64,000 bases of DNA from Volutella citrinella (lineage: Eukaryota; Ascomycota; Sordariomycetes; Hypocreales; Nectriaceae): positions 5,642,001-5,706,000 of the forward strand of contig JAWZSP010000001.1 in assembly GCA_034401135.1 (NCBI GenBank), given 5' to 3'. The notes beneath the pieces are model-generated. The model was not told the DNA's origin and did no database searches. It saw nothing but the letters and a program-made list of their open reading frames with translations. Below are positions 35,801 to 47,632 of the stretch, in pieces (positions within the stretch are counted from its first letter, which is position 1; each line of letters starts with the position of its first letter). Both the position numbers and the translations under genes were made by a program.

Positions 35801-36420
35801 AGCGGTACAGTGCAGCACTGTGCATGGATCTGGCAGGGAGGGGTCGCATCGGAGCCATGCTCACCGCCCTGGCCACGGCCACCTTTTCGGGGTTGGCGCC
35901 GAAGCTGATAAACGCGATAAGCCTGAGTCGTGGCTTCCATCTTGTGCGTCGACGCCACACACTTGACGGGTGGAAGCTGCCAGACAACCAGGGAAGCGGT
36001 CGAACGAGTGGCAAAACTGTTGTTAGAGAGCTGAGCTACGGCAAAAGTTGTCATCGAGAGGCAAAGCTCAAGTATGTGAGGAAGAACGGCAAAGCGAAGA
36101 CAGAGCATGTCCAACTGGTGGCAGGGAGCAGAGAGCAGGAGAAGGAGGGGGAGGGGTGGTTGGATCCACAGAGGGGTGGAGGGGCAACCGGTACTTCCCC
36201 GTCGGCGGCACTGGTACGCACCTCGCTGCCAGGTCTGCTTGCTGGGGATGTACCTCTCAGGCCCCAAACGGCCCAAAATTTTGGTGGGCGTTTGGCGAGC
36301 CCGCCACCGGATTGGAGGCTTTGGGCGCCGCCCCCAGTAAAAAAAAAAAGTTGTGGACTCGGAGGAGGCGAGGCACATAAAGCGATAAATCTTGTCCCAG
36401 ACCTCCAGAATTTTCTGGCC

Positions 36421-36480
36421 CTTCTCTCTCTCTCCTCCTTCCATCTCTCCCCCCCTCATCCTCCATCCATCTTCACACGG
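36421..36480 (+). promoter_or_regulatory. Pyrimidine-rich leader tract upstream of EF-3
   Basis: Long CT-rich tract (CTCTCTCTCTCC type) about 200-260 bases before the EF-3 start codon. Such tracts commonly mark the core promoter or transcription start of highly expressed fungal genes, including translation factors. ATAAAG and GATAAAT lie some 40 bases upstream and may act as a weak TATA element. Confidence 0.5.
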
Positions 36481-36677
36481 TCGTCATCCTCCAGACGTAC
36501 CTGTGCTTCTCTTCTCGAGCTTGTTCCTAGGACTCTCCTCCGTCGAACGAGCCCCGCGTCGCCCCGCTGCGATCACCTACAAGAGCTCGACTCCTCCATC
36601 GATCTCTTCAGTGATCCCGCCTGTCGACCGTTTCCCCCCCTCATCTATCTCGGATCCCGATTTCAAAGGCCGCCATC

Positions 36678-39600
36678 ATGCCTACCGAGAACGCTCAGTC
36701 CGTCAAGGTCCTGGACGAGCTCTTCCAGAAGCTCACCGTGTCCAAGGAGACCTCTGACATCCGGGAGTCCGCCAACGAGCTGGCTTCCTTCATCAACGGC
36801 CGCATCGGTGACCAGGCCGTGCCCAGCAAGTGAGTATACATCGCCTTTTTCCTGCCTGCGTGCACAAAGAATACGATCGTGGGCGGCGTCAGCTCTCACC
36901 CATCTGCCTGTCAGCCCGACCTGCTTGGTGTGAAGCCGCGCGGGCCAACGAATGGGGCGTGTGCCGCGATGCTTCGCAATGGCACGTCGCAATCTGCTTT
37001 TTCCCGCTTCACCCAGTGTTGCATCCTATCTGTGGCCCGCTCTACCGAAGCATGCATCGCATGCACATGTCTCGATGAGTGGGACAGCAGTGAGATGACG
37101 GGGTGGGCGGCAAGCGGGTCGCTCGCCAACGTCTCCCCCTCCATGAATTTTTTTTTACCCCTCCCCCTCCTTTTTTCCCCTTTGCGCCCGAAATGCCCCG
37201 CCGCCCGTTCGCTGGAAGGCATGAAGGCGCTAATTCACCCCCCCCTCCGCCGCTACTCGGGCGCCCCTCCAGCGTCCACCAAAATTTTCTTAGTGGCATT
37301 CTGGGCTAACAAAGTCAAATTACAGGACCTTCGAGGACATCAAGAAGTCCCTGACCAGCAAGAAGGACGCCCTCGCCCGTGAGAAGGCCGCCACCGCTAT
37401 TCAGGCCATCGCCTCTCACGCCGAGGTTTCCGCTGCTGTCGAGCCCTACCTCGTCCAGATCCTCCCTGACGTCCTTGCCGCCGTTGGTGACAAGATCAGC
37501 GCCGTCAAGAATGCCGCTCAGGGTGCTGTTGTCGCCATTGCTGGCGCCATCAACGCCAACGCCGAGAAGGCCGCTCTTCCCTATGTGATGGAGTCGATCC
37601 GCAACGCCCAGAAGTGGCCCGAGAAGATGGCCGGCCTCGACTTCATCGAGGCTCTGGTCAAGACCTCTCCTGCCCAGACCGCCTACCGTGTCCCTGAGCT
37701 GATCCCCGTCATCTCTGAGGCCATGTGGGACACCAAGAAGGAGGTCAAGGAGCGTGCCTACAAGACCATGGAGCAGCTCTGCCAGCTCATTGTCAACCGT
37801 GATATTGAGCGCTTCATCCCCGAGCTTATCAAGTGTATCGCCAAGCCCGAGAACGTCCCCGAGACTGTTCACCTGCTCGGTGCCACCACCTTCGTCACTG
37901 AGGTCCAGGAGCCCACTCTTGCCCTCATGGTCCCTCTTCTGGATCGTGGTCTCGCTGAGCGTGAGACCGCCATCAAGCGAAAGTCTGCCGTCATTGTCGA
38001 CAACATGTGCAAGCTCGTCGACGACCCCAACATTGTCGCTCCCTTCTTGCCCAAGATGATGCCCGGCCTCCAGAAGAACTACGACAACCTGGCTGATCCC
38101 GAGGCTCGTGAGAAGACCAAGCAGGCCCTTGACACCCTCACCCGTGTCGGTAACATCAAGGACGGTGTCATCCCCGAGGCTCGCAACGACGGTGCCATCA
38201 ACGTCGTCCTCCCCAAGGTGAAGGAGATCATTGGCGCCAAGTTCGCCAACCACCTCGAGAAGATGGGTCCCGTTGCCGAGTACATTTCCGCCATTGCCGG
38301 TCAGCTCGTCGACGAGAAGGAGACTGAGCCCGTCGTTTGGGTCGAGAACCTCAAGGCCTACATCGCCGTCATCACCGGCATTGACAACTCTGAGCCCCTT
38401 GTCGAGGCTCTCCGCAAGAAGACTCTCCCCGGTGCTGCCGACGAGAACGAGGCTGAGCCTGATGAGGAGGAGGGTGAGGATCTCTGCAACTGCACCTTCT
38501 CCCTCGCCTACGGTGCCAAGATTCTGCTCAACCAGACCCACCTCCGCCTCAAGCGTGGTCAGCGCTATGGTCTTTGCGGTCCCAACGGTTCCGGCAAGTC
38601 CACCCTCATGCGTGCCATCAACAACGAGCAGGTCGAAGGTTTCCCTAAGCAGTCCGAGGTCAAGACCGTCTTCGTCGAGCACGACCTTGACTCTGCTGAC
38701 ACTGAGATGACCACCATTGACTGGACCATGAAGAAGCTTGAGGAGGCTGGCGTCACCACCACCCAGGCTGATGTCGAGAAGCAGCTCAACGACTTCGGCT
38801 TCACCGATCAGATGGTCAAGGGTGAGATTACTGCCCTCTCTGGTGGCTGGAAGATGAAGCTGGCTCTGTGCCGTGCCGTCTTCGAGGCTCCCGATATCCT
38901 GCTGCTTGACGAGCCTACCAACCACTTGGACGTGAAGAACGTCAAGTGGCTCGAGGAGTACCTCATCAACTCCCCCTGCACTTCCATCATCGTCTCCCAC
39001 GACTCCGGCTTCCTTGACAACGTCTGCCAGCACATCGTTCACTACGAGCGATTCAAGCTCAAGCGTTACAAGGGTAACCTGAAGGACTTCGTCAAGCGCG
39101 TTCCCTCTGCCAAGTCCTACTACGAGCTTGGCGCCTCCGAGATCGAGTTCAGCTTCCCCGAGCCCGGTTTCCTTGAGGGTGTCAAGACCAAGGCCAAGGC
39201 CATTCTCCGTGCCACCAAGATGTCCTTCCAGTACCCCGGCACCACCAAGCCCCAGCTCACTGATATCTCCTTCCAGTGCTCGCTTGGCTCCCGTATTGCC
39301 GTCATTGGTCCCAACGGTGCTGGCAAGTCCACCCTGATCAACGTGCTCACTGGTGAGCTCATCCCCACTGGCGGTGAGATCTACCAGCACGAGAACATCC
39401 GTATCGCCTACATCAAGCAGCACGCTTTCGCCCACATCGATAACCACCTGGACAGCACTCCCTCCGAGTACATCCAGTGGCGATTCCAGACTGGTGAGGA
39501 TCGCGAGACCATGGACCGTGCCAACAAGATCATCACCGAGGAGGATGAGAAGGCCATGGACAAGATCTTCCGTGTTGAGGGCTCTCAGCGTCGCGTCATT

Positions 39601-40403
39601 GGCATCAACAGCCGACGTAAGTTCAAGAACAGCTACGAGTACGAGTGTTCGTTCGCCCTGGGCGAGAACATTGGCATGAAGAACGAGCGATGGATTCCCA
39701 TGATGTCTGCCGACAACGCTTGGTTGCCCCGTAACGAGCTTCTGGCTTCTCACCAGAAGATGGTTGCCGATGTCGATATGAAGGAGGCCCTCGCCTCTGG
39801 TCAGTTCCGACCTCTGGTGCGAAAGGAGATTGAGAGCCACTGCGCCAACTTCGGTCTCGACGCCGAGCTGGTCTCTCACTCTCGCATGCGTGGTCTGTCT
39901 GGTGGCCAGCGTGTCAAGACTGTCCTGGCTGCTTGCTCTTGGCAGCGACCTCACCTTATCGTCCTTGACGAGCCCACCAACTATCTCGACCGTGACTCTC
40001 TCGGTGCCCTGTCCAAGGCCCTGAAGAAGTTCGAGGGTGGTGTCATCATCATCACTCACTCTGCTGAGTTCACCAAGGACTTGACTGAGGAAGTCTGGGC
40101 CGTTGTTGACGGCAAGATGACTCCCTCCGGTCACAACTGGGTCCAGGGCCAGGGCTCTGGTCCCCGTCTCAAGCAGGACGGCGATGACGAGGAGGAGAAG
40201 TTCGACGCCATGGGCAACAAGATTGTCAGCACCAAGAAGAAGGCTAAGCTGTCTTCGTCTGAGGCCCGTAAGAAGAAGAAGGGTAAGTCCAATCCTGCAC
40301 CGCTTGGTCCCAATCAAGAACAGTCGCTAACTTGCACATTACAGAGCGTATGGCCCGCCGCAAGCGTGGTGAGGAGGTGTTCAGCGACGAGGAGGACCTC
40401 TAA
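36678..40403 (+). CDS. tef3: Translation elongation factor 3 (EF-3), ABC-F-type ATPase
   Basis: Three exons, 36678-36829, 37326-40282 and 40345-40403, join in phase to 1055 residues, the family's normal length. EF-3 is the fungal-specific ribosome ATPase that promotes release of deacylated tRNA from the E site during elongation. The N-terminal part (about 1-320) is HEAT repeats. ABC domain 1 has Walker A GPNGSGKS (469-476), signature LSGGW (555-559) and Walker B LLLDEP (576-581). ABC domain 2 has GPNGAGKS (712-719), signature LSGGQ (908-912) and LIVLDEP (928-934), and carries the chromodomain-like insertion (about 774-870). The C-terminus is Lys/Arg-rich and ends in an acidic EEDL, as in relatives. 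Intron 1 is 496 bases, much longer than others here. Codon use is strongly C-ending, as in highly expressed genes. That bias leaves a 1000-codon open frame on the opposite strand. Confidence 0.97.
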
Positions 40404-43400
40404 GCAACCAATGTTCCGACACCTATACTCGACCATGTTTTGACGACGTACCACTTCTTCTTACGACCTCATACCATATTTCCTTTGTCATGCGTTGATC
40501 ACAAAAGTTTAGGGTGCGTCTTTGGTAATGGATGGACCGCACACAGGAGCTCCCGATAGATATGGGCTCTTCTGGTAGACTGCCGCCAGGTGACCACGAG
40601 GAGGAGATGCCATCGGGATTGGAGGATCATCGGTGCATTGAGCCCTCGGGCTCTGGTGGATTTTAAGGCCGGCAATAGATAGAGCCGAATAGACTTGATA
40701 AGATCATAATACCCGTGCCCGCTGTCCGATGGTGACTGAGAGCGTCCATGAGACGTGTATGCTGGAGGAAGATGCGGTTGACCAGAGCCATTTGTTGGAC
40801 CCTGGGCTCCAGTGTCGTAGCGGGGGTTGATGCTCGCATTCCAGCGAGGGCGACGTGAATCCTCAACCCCTGCCAGGCCTGCCCTGTTTCTTGTTGTTCT
40901 TGGATGCCGTTATTTCTATGGCTACCTGTTTCTGCCATTTGCTCTGCTTGCTAACCACTGCTCTGCGACTTGGCCGCCCCTTCTTCGGCCTGCTTGAAGC
41001 CGTGGCGATGTCAACAGATGAGCAACGCGGCTCGGTCTTCCTGCTTCGCCTTCTAACTTCGGCCGCTTTTCGTCCAACGAGGCGGAGCATGAGCTAAAGC
41101 TAGGGCTCGACTTCTGCATTGGCCTTTGAGGGGATATCCATCTGCGTTATGTGAAAAGTGGGCAATGGCTTAGGTGTCCCTCGTTGAGGCTTCATCCACC
41201 TGACGTGGTCCGGCCACCAAGAGGGCTTTCCTCTTCCACTGCCGAGTCTCACAGTCCAAGGAAAGACAGCATCGGTGATATGGAACCGTCGCAGCCAGCT
41301 TAACACCCGACTTCTCGCCGTCTGCGTCGTCTGGGTGGAAAATCAACGCCCACCCCATGCTTGGTTTTGGTAACGGAGGATTGGGACGTGAATGAAGACC
41401 CTATCGCCACCACCACCCTGACCCAATCACTTCGAGCCATTTTGTAGGCTGCACGTTTGCATTCGGTGACTTCTCCGCGCCTTCATTGGAGCCAACAGAT
41501 ATGTACCCTGACGGTAGGCTAGAGTGATGGCGAGGAGGCGGGAGTGAATGGACATTGCGTTCGTCAATGGTCCAGTTGGTCTTTGTCGTCGCCCGCAACA
41601 CGCCCGAATCAGACCTCAGAGACTTCCCGGAAGCCACGGGTGTTGCTTTAAAGGCACATGATGAGCTAGAGCATCCACCAGGCTCAGTTCGTTCGTGGAG
41701 ATTCAAGAGCCAGGCTTCATAGTAAGGCACCCTGGCTGGCCCCCCTTCTCCAACTTTGAAAACGACTCCTCAGAGTGTCATAGGATGGTCTACCAGCTTT
41801 TTCGTTCTACAGCGGCGCACAATGGGTAAACCTGGGAGATAAGAGGGCTGCTTTGGGAAGTCGACCCCCTTTGCTCTGGGCGAGATAAGAAGGTTCATTA
41901 GACGCGCGCTTGAAACTCGCAAGGTATCCTGTCTATTTATATAGGGTTCAAGGGCGCAGCAGGCAGACGGGGCCTTGCGGTCTTGTGCATGGGACAATGG
42001 GACGGCCCGTTGGACTGCGTGCGTCGGCACCGACAGTCTGGGCAGGCGAGCAAAGGTTCCCAGGCCACGAGTGACATGGTGAACGGCACTCATTCTCCCA
42101 GAAGCTTCGGATCTGACGGGGGCTAGGGGCTGGGAGCGCCCTAGTTGGGGGGATCTGCGACGCATTGCAGGTGTGGCATGGGCGTCTGCAGCTCGCCGTC
42201 TGCTCTGGGCCTGGCACACGCCCCCCTACAGTAGCAGCAGCATGGGGCGCGAGAGGAGGCTGCATGGATGGGCTGGGCAGAGAGGCCATGTACCGGAGAT
42301 GTACTCACAAGTCCTCGTCGCGGGAAGAAACATGCACGGCGATAAGATGGCGGCTAGCGGGCGGCAGCAGTGGGCGGCAGCAATCGGCGGCAGCGATGGC
42401 GACGGCGACGGCGACAATGCGAGGGCTGGTGTTGGTGTTGTTGGCCTGGGTGGGTGGGCACACGGTGCTGGTAAGCAGCTGTAGGCGCCGGTGCCTGAGC
42501 TGATGAGTTGCAAGAGTAATTTTTACGTATCCGATTCACACTGCTCCATGGCCCAGTTGATTGACTGCCTGACTCCAATTGCTCCTGCCTGCCTGGCCAG
42601 CTGCTACTTGCAGCTCGTGCCTCCTTCCCCAAATCTCCTCCTCTCCCCGGTCTCCACAACGGCCCCACTTCCGACGTCGAGGCCGTCGCGTGCTCCACTC
42701 CCACTCTCGTCTCCTCGCTCAGTCGTCCTCACAAGTTTGCTGCTCGCATCCTCCGACCGCCCGTCCCGCTCTTGTACATGACGCTGCCCGCGACCGTCCG
42801 CTGTAGCCGGCAGTCCGTCGTGTACCATGTTGCCTGCATAATTACACCACCAGTCTCGGCTGGCATGGCTGGCCTTGTCGCCCCCCGCCAGCCCACTCAC
42901 ACGCGAAACGAAACACCAACACGCGCAAACAGCAGTGCTACCTCTTATCTTACACGCCCCCCAGCGAAGCACACTGCCGATGCCACTGTCCCCAAATCCC
43001 CAAGCCGGGTCACCAACACCGTAAGGCACACACCCCCTCCCCCCCCTGGTATGATGGACTCTCTCGCCAGCGCCAGCGCCTAGGTACGTCTCCCCTCACC
43101 TCGATCCATTTCTGTTCTCACGACCCTCACACACACCTCTAGCTTCTTGCAGATTTCCCCTGCACATTGGCGACGCCTCAATTGTCCCATCCCACCTCTT
43201 CAACACACCCGACAGTCCTTCCCGTCGCCTCCCTACCACGCCACGCCCTCCCTCGCTTGCCTCCCAAATAAAGCAACCAGTGCTGCATGGCTTGGTGAGT
43301 GTGTGCCACCGCCTTCTCCGCACGCCTGCGCATAAACTGAGACAAGCTTGGGTTGGCAGCCACCCGCTCGCCTTGTGGCCGTCGCTTATCCCCGTTATAG

Positions 43401-43801
43401 GCTGAACTGCGAGACCTTTTCCCCTGTCAGCTCCTTGATTGAATAGGCATGCCTGCCATTACTGATGTGGCTTGACGACATCGATGCAGCCAAGGACCAT
43501 GGCAGGGGGTCCATCACCAGCTCCTCTATGGGCATTGTAGTCATTCTACGCTCTGCTTAAGGCTCTAGGCTCTACACTGTGTCTACAACTCGTCATCAAA
43601 AGACAGCAACATTCACATCGCCTGATCAAGTTTCGTCGGAATCAATTGCAAAATTGCCTTCATGTATTGGGTATAATATCGTCGTCAAACATGTCTCGCA
43701 GCCAAGATTTCAGTCCTGGCATCCGCCATCCAAGGGTCTAACGCGGCCCGCTGGGCTTGTCGAAACCATTCATAGCAACGTTGTGAAATCAAAACATCTC
43801 T
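40404..43801. other. Convergent intergenic block, 3.4 kb
   Basis: Lies between the 3' ends of EF-3 (plus) and the permease gene (minus). Three minus-strand frames have somewhat coding-like content: 41770-42093 from an internal ATG (107 residues with a basic N-terminus), 41401-41730 (no ATG), and 40863-41090 (75 residues, Lys/Arg-rich with GRP motifs). They cannot be joined into a convincing gene. The rest looks non-coding, with many low-complexity Pro/Ser/Thr frames near 42.6-43.3 kb. Confidence 0.4.
40863..41090 (-). CDS. Possible small basic protein with AT-hook-like motifs (weak)
   Basis: ATG-initiated frame of 75 residues, strongly basic, containing KKGRPSRR and KKQGRPGRG, which resemble the GRP core of AT-hooks that bind the minor groove of AT-rich DNA. 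A second minus-strand ATG frame (40922-41119) overlaps it, and there is no domain or exon support. Basic frames are common by chance in GC-rich DNA, so this is only a possibility. Confidence 0.15.
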   Translation of the reverse strand: MLRLVGRKAAEVRRRSRKTEPRCSSVDIATASSRPKKGRPSRRAVVSKQSKWQKQVAIEITASKNNKKQGRPGRG

Positions 43802-45670
43802 CTAGGCATCGCTGGCGGCGACCGCCTTCTTGGGCCTGCGGAATCCAACGAGGTGGCCCATCTCCTCCCAGAAGCCAGTCACGGGGCCCTCGACATTGGC
43901 CTCGTACCGATCGATAGAGGGGCGCTCCCAGACGAGGTCGACCTCGGAGGGCTGGACGTACTTGGTCTTCTTGATCAACTTCCAGCCAACGAAGAGGATG
44001 GGGAAGAGGATTTGCATCGAGTAGTAGGTGAAGAAGTTCTCAACGTTGGGCGGGCCGAAGGCAGTGTATCCGAAGAAGAAGAGCATCAAGATCTGGAACA
44101 CAAGGGCAATGTAGGCACCGTAAGGCTGGAACAGTCCGGTATAGGGGACCTTGCTGCGGTCGAAGCCCTGAACAACAGTCGCCTTGTAGTAGTTGAGGAA
44201 CGTCAGGTTCATGACGACGAAGTTGAGGATGCCACCTCCAGTCACAATGTTGACAAGCCAGGTAATGACCAGAGCAGAGTTGTTGCTGACCTGGAGGAAG
44301 GACAGCAGAGGGAAAAGCATCACGACGCAGAAGCACCAGATGGGCACACCGCGGCGGTTGCAGTAGCGCAGGACCTTGGGGGCACGACCGTCAAGAGCGA
44401 GGGCATACAGGGAACGGGTGGCAGCGTAGACATAGGTGTTGCCCGCGGAGAAGATGGACGTGAGCATGAGGGCGTTGACGAGGTGGGGGAGACCCTCAAT
44501 GCCAAGGTTGTTCATGGCGATCACGTAAGGCGAAGCAGCAGCAGTACCGCTACCCTCCTCACCCTTCACGAAAATGCGAACGATGGCAGGATCGTTGTAC
44601 TTGACGACGCAGCCAATGGCCAGCGATCCGACAACGAAGAAGACGCAGAATCGGTAGTACACGGTCTTGAAGGCGGCCTTGATGTAGATGCTGGGGCGCT
44701 GGGCCTCGGCGGCGACCATGGAGATGTACTCGGGTCCGACAACGGTGAAGCCGGCATTGAACAAAGCACCGAGGAAGCCCTGGAAGCGACCGAGGGAACC
44801 AGTGGATCGAAATTCGGCGAAACTTCCGGGGTTCTGCCAATAATAAAAGCCATAGGCAAAGCCCCTGGGGTTGCCGCCGACCATCGTCACAAAGGTAAAG
44901 GAGAAGAGGAGGAAAATCAGGATGACCTTTCCGCCAGAGAGCCAGAACTCGGCCTCACCATAACCTTTGACGGCGATGATGTTTAGAAGACTACAAGTCG
45001 ATAAGTCAGCGCATTGCGTATGGTTAAGTCGGGGAGGTGGCGGGGGTGGCTGCTTACGCGTAGAGGATGATACAGGCGGCGCAGACACCAGCGACGGGGC
45101 CCGGCTTCAGGACATCCTCACTCCAGTAAGACAGGACGGAGCAGATGGCCGAGATCTCAAAAGGAATAAGGATGGCCTCGTAGAGGAAAAAGTTCCAACC
45201 AGCCGCAAAGCCTAGTGCATCATCGAACCAGTGGCCAGCCAGACGGATGAAGCCGCCAGACACGGGCATGTGGGTGGTCATTTCAGCAACGCTGTTGTTG
45301 ACGAGAGCGAGGATTCCAGAGTAGATGGTGTAGGCGAGGAAGAGCGAACCGGGTCCGCCCTTGGCGAGACCACCACCGATCGTGACGAAGAGCGCAGTAC
45401 CAATAGAACCGCCCTGTGATTGAATGTTAGCGATGGCGCGACCAAGCAATTGCTGCGCCGAGCACAGCGCGGGAGGAGGGGAATTGGCCGACGTACAATG
45501 GCGATGAGCTGTATCTGACGGTTCTTGAGGCGACGGTGCAGGCCGTCGACGTTGTCTCCGCCGTGGATGTCGCCGAGCTCGTTTGTGACACCCCCGTCGA
45601 GCTTGGGGGACGACGCCTTCTCGTCGTATGGCGCAGGCGCCGTCTTCTCGTCGTAGATGGGAGTAGCCAT
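43802..45670 (-). CDS. Amino-acid permease, DIP5-like (APC superfamily)
   Basis: Three exons, complement of 45497-45670, 45058-45413 and 43802-44990, with introns of 83 and 67 bases, join in phase to 572 residues. After a 50-residue cytosolic N-terminus the first membrane helix begins with RQIQLIAI and GGSIGTALFVTIGGGLAKGG (59-78), the hallmark of yeast-type amino-acid transporters. The segments VNNSVAEMTTHMPVSGGFI and DDALGFAAGWNFFLYEAILI match the consensus of that family. About twelve hydrophobic segments are visible. The detailed pattern is most like dicarboxylic amino-acid permeases (DIP5), so glutamate/aspartate uptake at the plasma membrane is likely but not proven. A TATAA element (minus strand, 45947-45951) and an overlapping CGATAG (45941-45946), matching the GATA-factor site HGATAR, lie about 275 bases upstream and would suit nitrogen regulation. 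Confidence 0.92.
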
Positions 45671-47616
45671 TATGGGCAGGACGGCACGAGGGCCGGAGGA
45701 AAGGCTCTGGTGTTGTTCTGTGTGGGGACGTTTGTCGGCGAGGGTCGACTACGCAGATTGCATCCAATCCAAGAAGCGCAATGCCGGCGAAGCTGGTTCG
45801 AGCAGGCAAAGCTGTCTGGGTGTTGGATCAAGGCAGAGGAAAGAAGGAGGAAGGGGAAGAAGATCTGAGGGAGGGGATGGAGGAGAGGCAGGTCGGGATA
45901 CAAGGCAAGAACGAGCGGCGATCGAGACGTGGGCACACGGCGATAGTTATACCCCGGAGCTTTAGAATGTCGCGTTAGGTGGGAAGACACCATGCACAGT
46001 GCTCCAGTGCAAGTATCTTGTGCGACAGATCAGCGAGGACCGCTGCAGCCTCCATCCCATCCATTCATCATTCTCAGTCACGAAGTCCCCAAGTCGAAAC
46101 CAACCCTGCCAGTGCTGGTGTAGGCTCTAGCTCCTCTCCACCCAGCTTGTACTGTGGAGCCAAGTACGTACCTGCGAGAGACGGACAGGGGGTGGAGTAC
46201 CGCTAGCGGCTAGCACTGCTCAGCACCGCAGAATGTGCTCCAGCCGGACTTACGGGGTGCTCCACCAGCGACGTCGCCTGCGTCGCCAGGTGTGCTCGTT
46301 TTGCCCTGTGCCGCCGTATGCAGATGAGAAACACAGGCGGCGGGTGTGGTGGCGGCGAGCCCGAGCCAGCACGCGGAGTGTCGGAAAAAGCGGGGACAGC
46401 GGCATGGGGCCAGGCATTCCAATGGTTCGGACTACTTCCTGGAGAGGTACCTCGCAGTACGAAACTTGGGCGCTAGGATACCCGCACTCGTCGTACCAGC
46501 TAGGCTCAGAAGGGGAGCTTGACCCCAGCGGCACTGTACCCTGTGCACCCGCGCAGCTCATGGTACGTGCGCCGGTGCACCATCTCCGTTGCCCGCGGGG
46601 GCCTGGCACCTGGTGGACACCTGGCGCACACCGGGCACACACCCGCCTGGCCTAAGGTACATGATTCGGTGCATTGCGGTCTATGCCAAACAAATCATCC
46701 GACGTGCTATCGCATATGGGCAATTGCAAATGGGGGGTGGCGACGAATTCTCTCTCTTTTTTTCTTCCCTTTTTTGACTTTTTACTCGGGCCTTGTCTGC
46801 CTCTATTGGCTTTGACGGCGGCGAAAACCCGTGGGGCCGGGGACCATCGGTCGATGGCCTAGCAGTGGCTGTCTTGGCGCCGGGGCGATCACTACTGCCA
46901 CCATAAGAGTGTTGCGTCGCTGGTGTGCATCACACACACACACACCGCCGCCGTGCATATCAAACGCACTGTCAAGGGCGCGCAGGCAATGATGGGCAGG
47001 ACTGCGCCGCGCAACACCATGCCAGGCTCCGGGGTAATGATCCGGCTCAACCACGAGAATCCCGCGATTCTGGATCCCTGGATCCCAACCCGAAACCCTA
47101 ATCCCCTGATAAGAATGATTATCGCTTCGCATGCGACCCTTGAGCCCGTCCACGTGAGCGGCACGAATGCCGATGCCAGACAAACGCTCGACCGGCGTTA
47201 GATAAGTGCCCTTCGCTAAGGACTATCCGTCCGAAATGGTGTTGCGATGAGGCCTCGCCTCCCTGCGGCCTGGTAGCCGTCAGGGACATGATAGTTGAAT
47301 GGTTCTTGGCGTTGCAGGCTAAGGCGAGAGCAGCCTGGCTCGCCCAGTATCCATGGCAGCCAAATGCACGCTATTTCCAATGACAAGGACTGGATGGACG
47401 CCTTCTTCTGACCATTACATACATGCGACATGCAATATTGTGTCAACCTGCTTGCCTACAGGTCGAGACTAATGAAGTGAGAGGGACGGACTAGATGGCC
47501 GTGTTCGTTCGCTTCGAAGAGTGAGGACCCTGCCGCAAGGTCATCATGGCCGTGACTGAGTCGTTCCCTGGTGAACGGGCCCGATGTCCCATGGCGAATA
47601 TGTCTTCTTTACTCAG

Positions 47617-47632
47617 TACGTAGTACTACGTA
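47617..47632. repeat. 16-base perfect palindrome
   Basis: TACGTAGTACTACGTA equals its own reverse complement. It stands alone in intergenic DNA; no repeat copy was seen elsewhere in the window. Confidence 0.85.

Larger units (their letters stand above)
30957..36677. other. Intergenic, 5.7 kb, with an AT-richer island and the EF-3 promoter
   Basis: Left part: promoter of the small secreted protein. About 32.0-33.6 kb is visibly lower in GC than the rest of the window and starts with a 20-base T run. Two minus-strand frames lie in it: 32678-32878, 66 residues ending in a hydrophobic segment, and 33043-33297, 84 codons with a non-ATG start; neither is recognised. The plus-strand frame 35341-36933, 530 codons, crosses into the EF-3 first exon and intron in the wrong frame and is rejected. 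The right end is the EF-3 promoter and leader, with a pyrimidine-rich tract. Confidence 0.5.

Noticed and set aside
35341..36933. 530-codon plus-strand frame ahead of EF-3
   Set aside because: Runs into EF-3 exon 1 in the wrong frame and across its intron; composition switches between unrelated low-complexity types.
43853..44986. 377-codon plus-strand frame over the permease
   Set aside because: Antisense shadow of a gene with clear transporter motifs.
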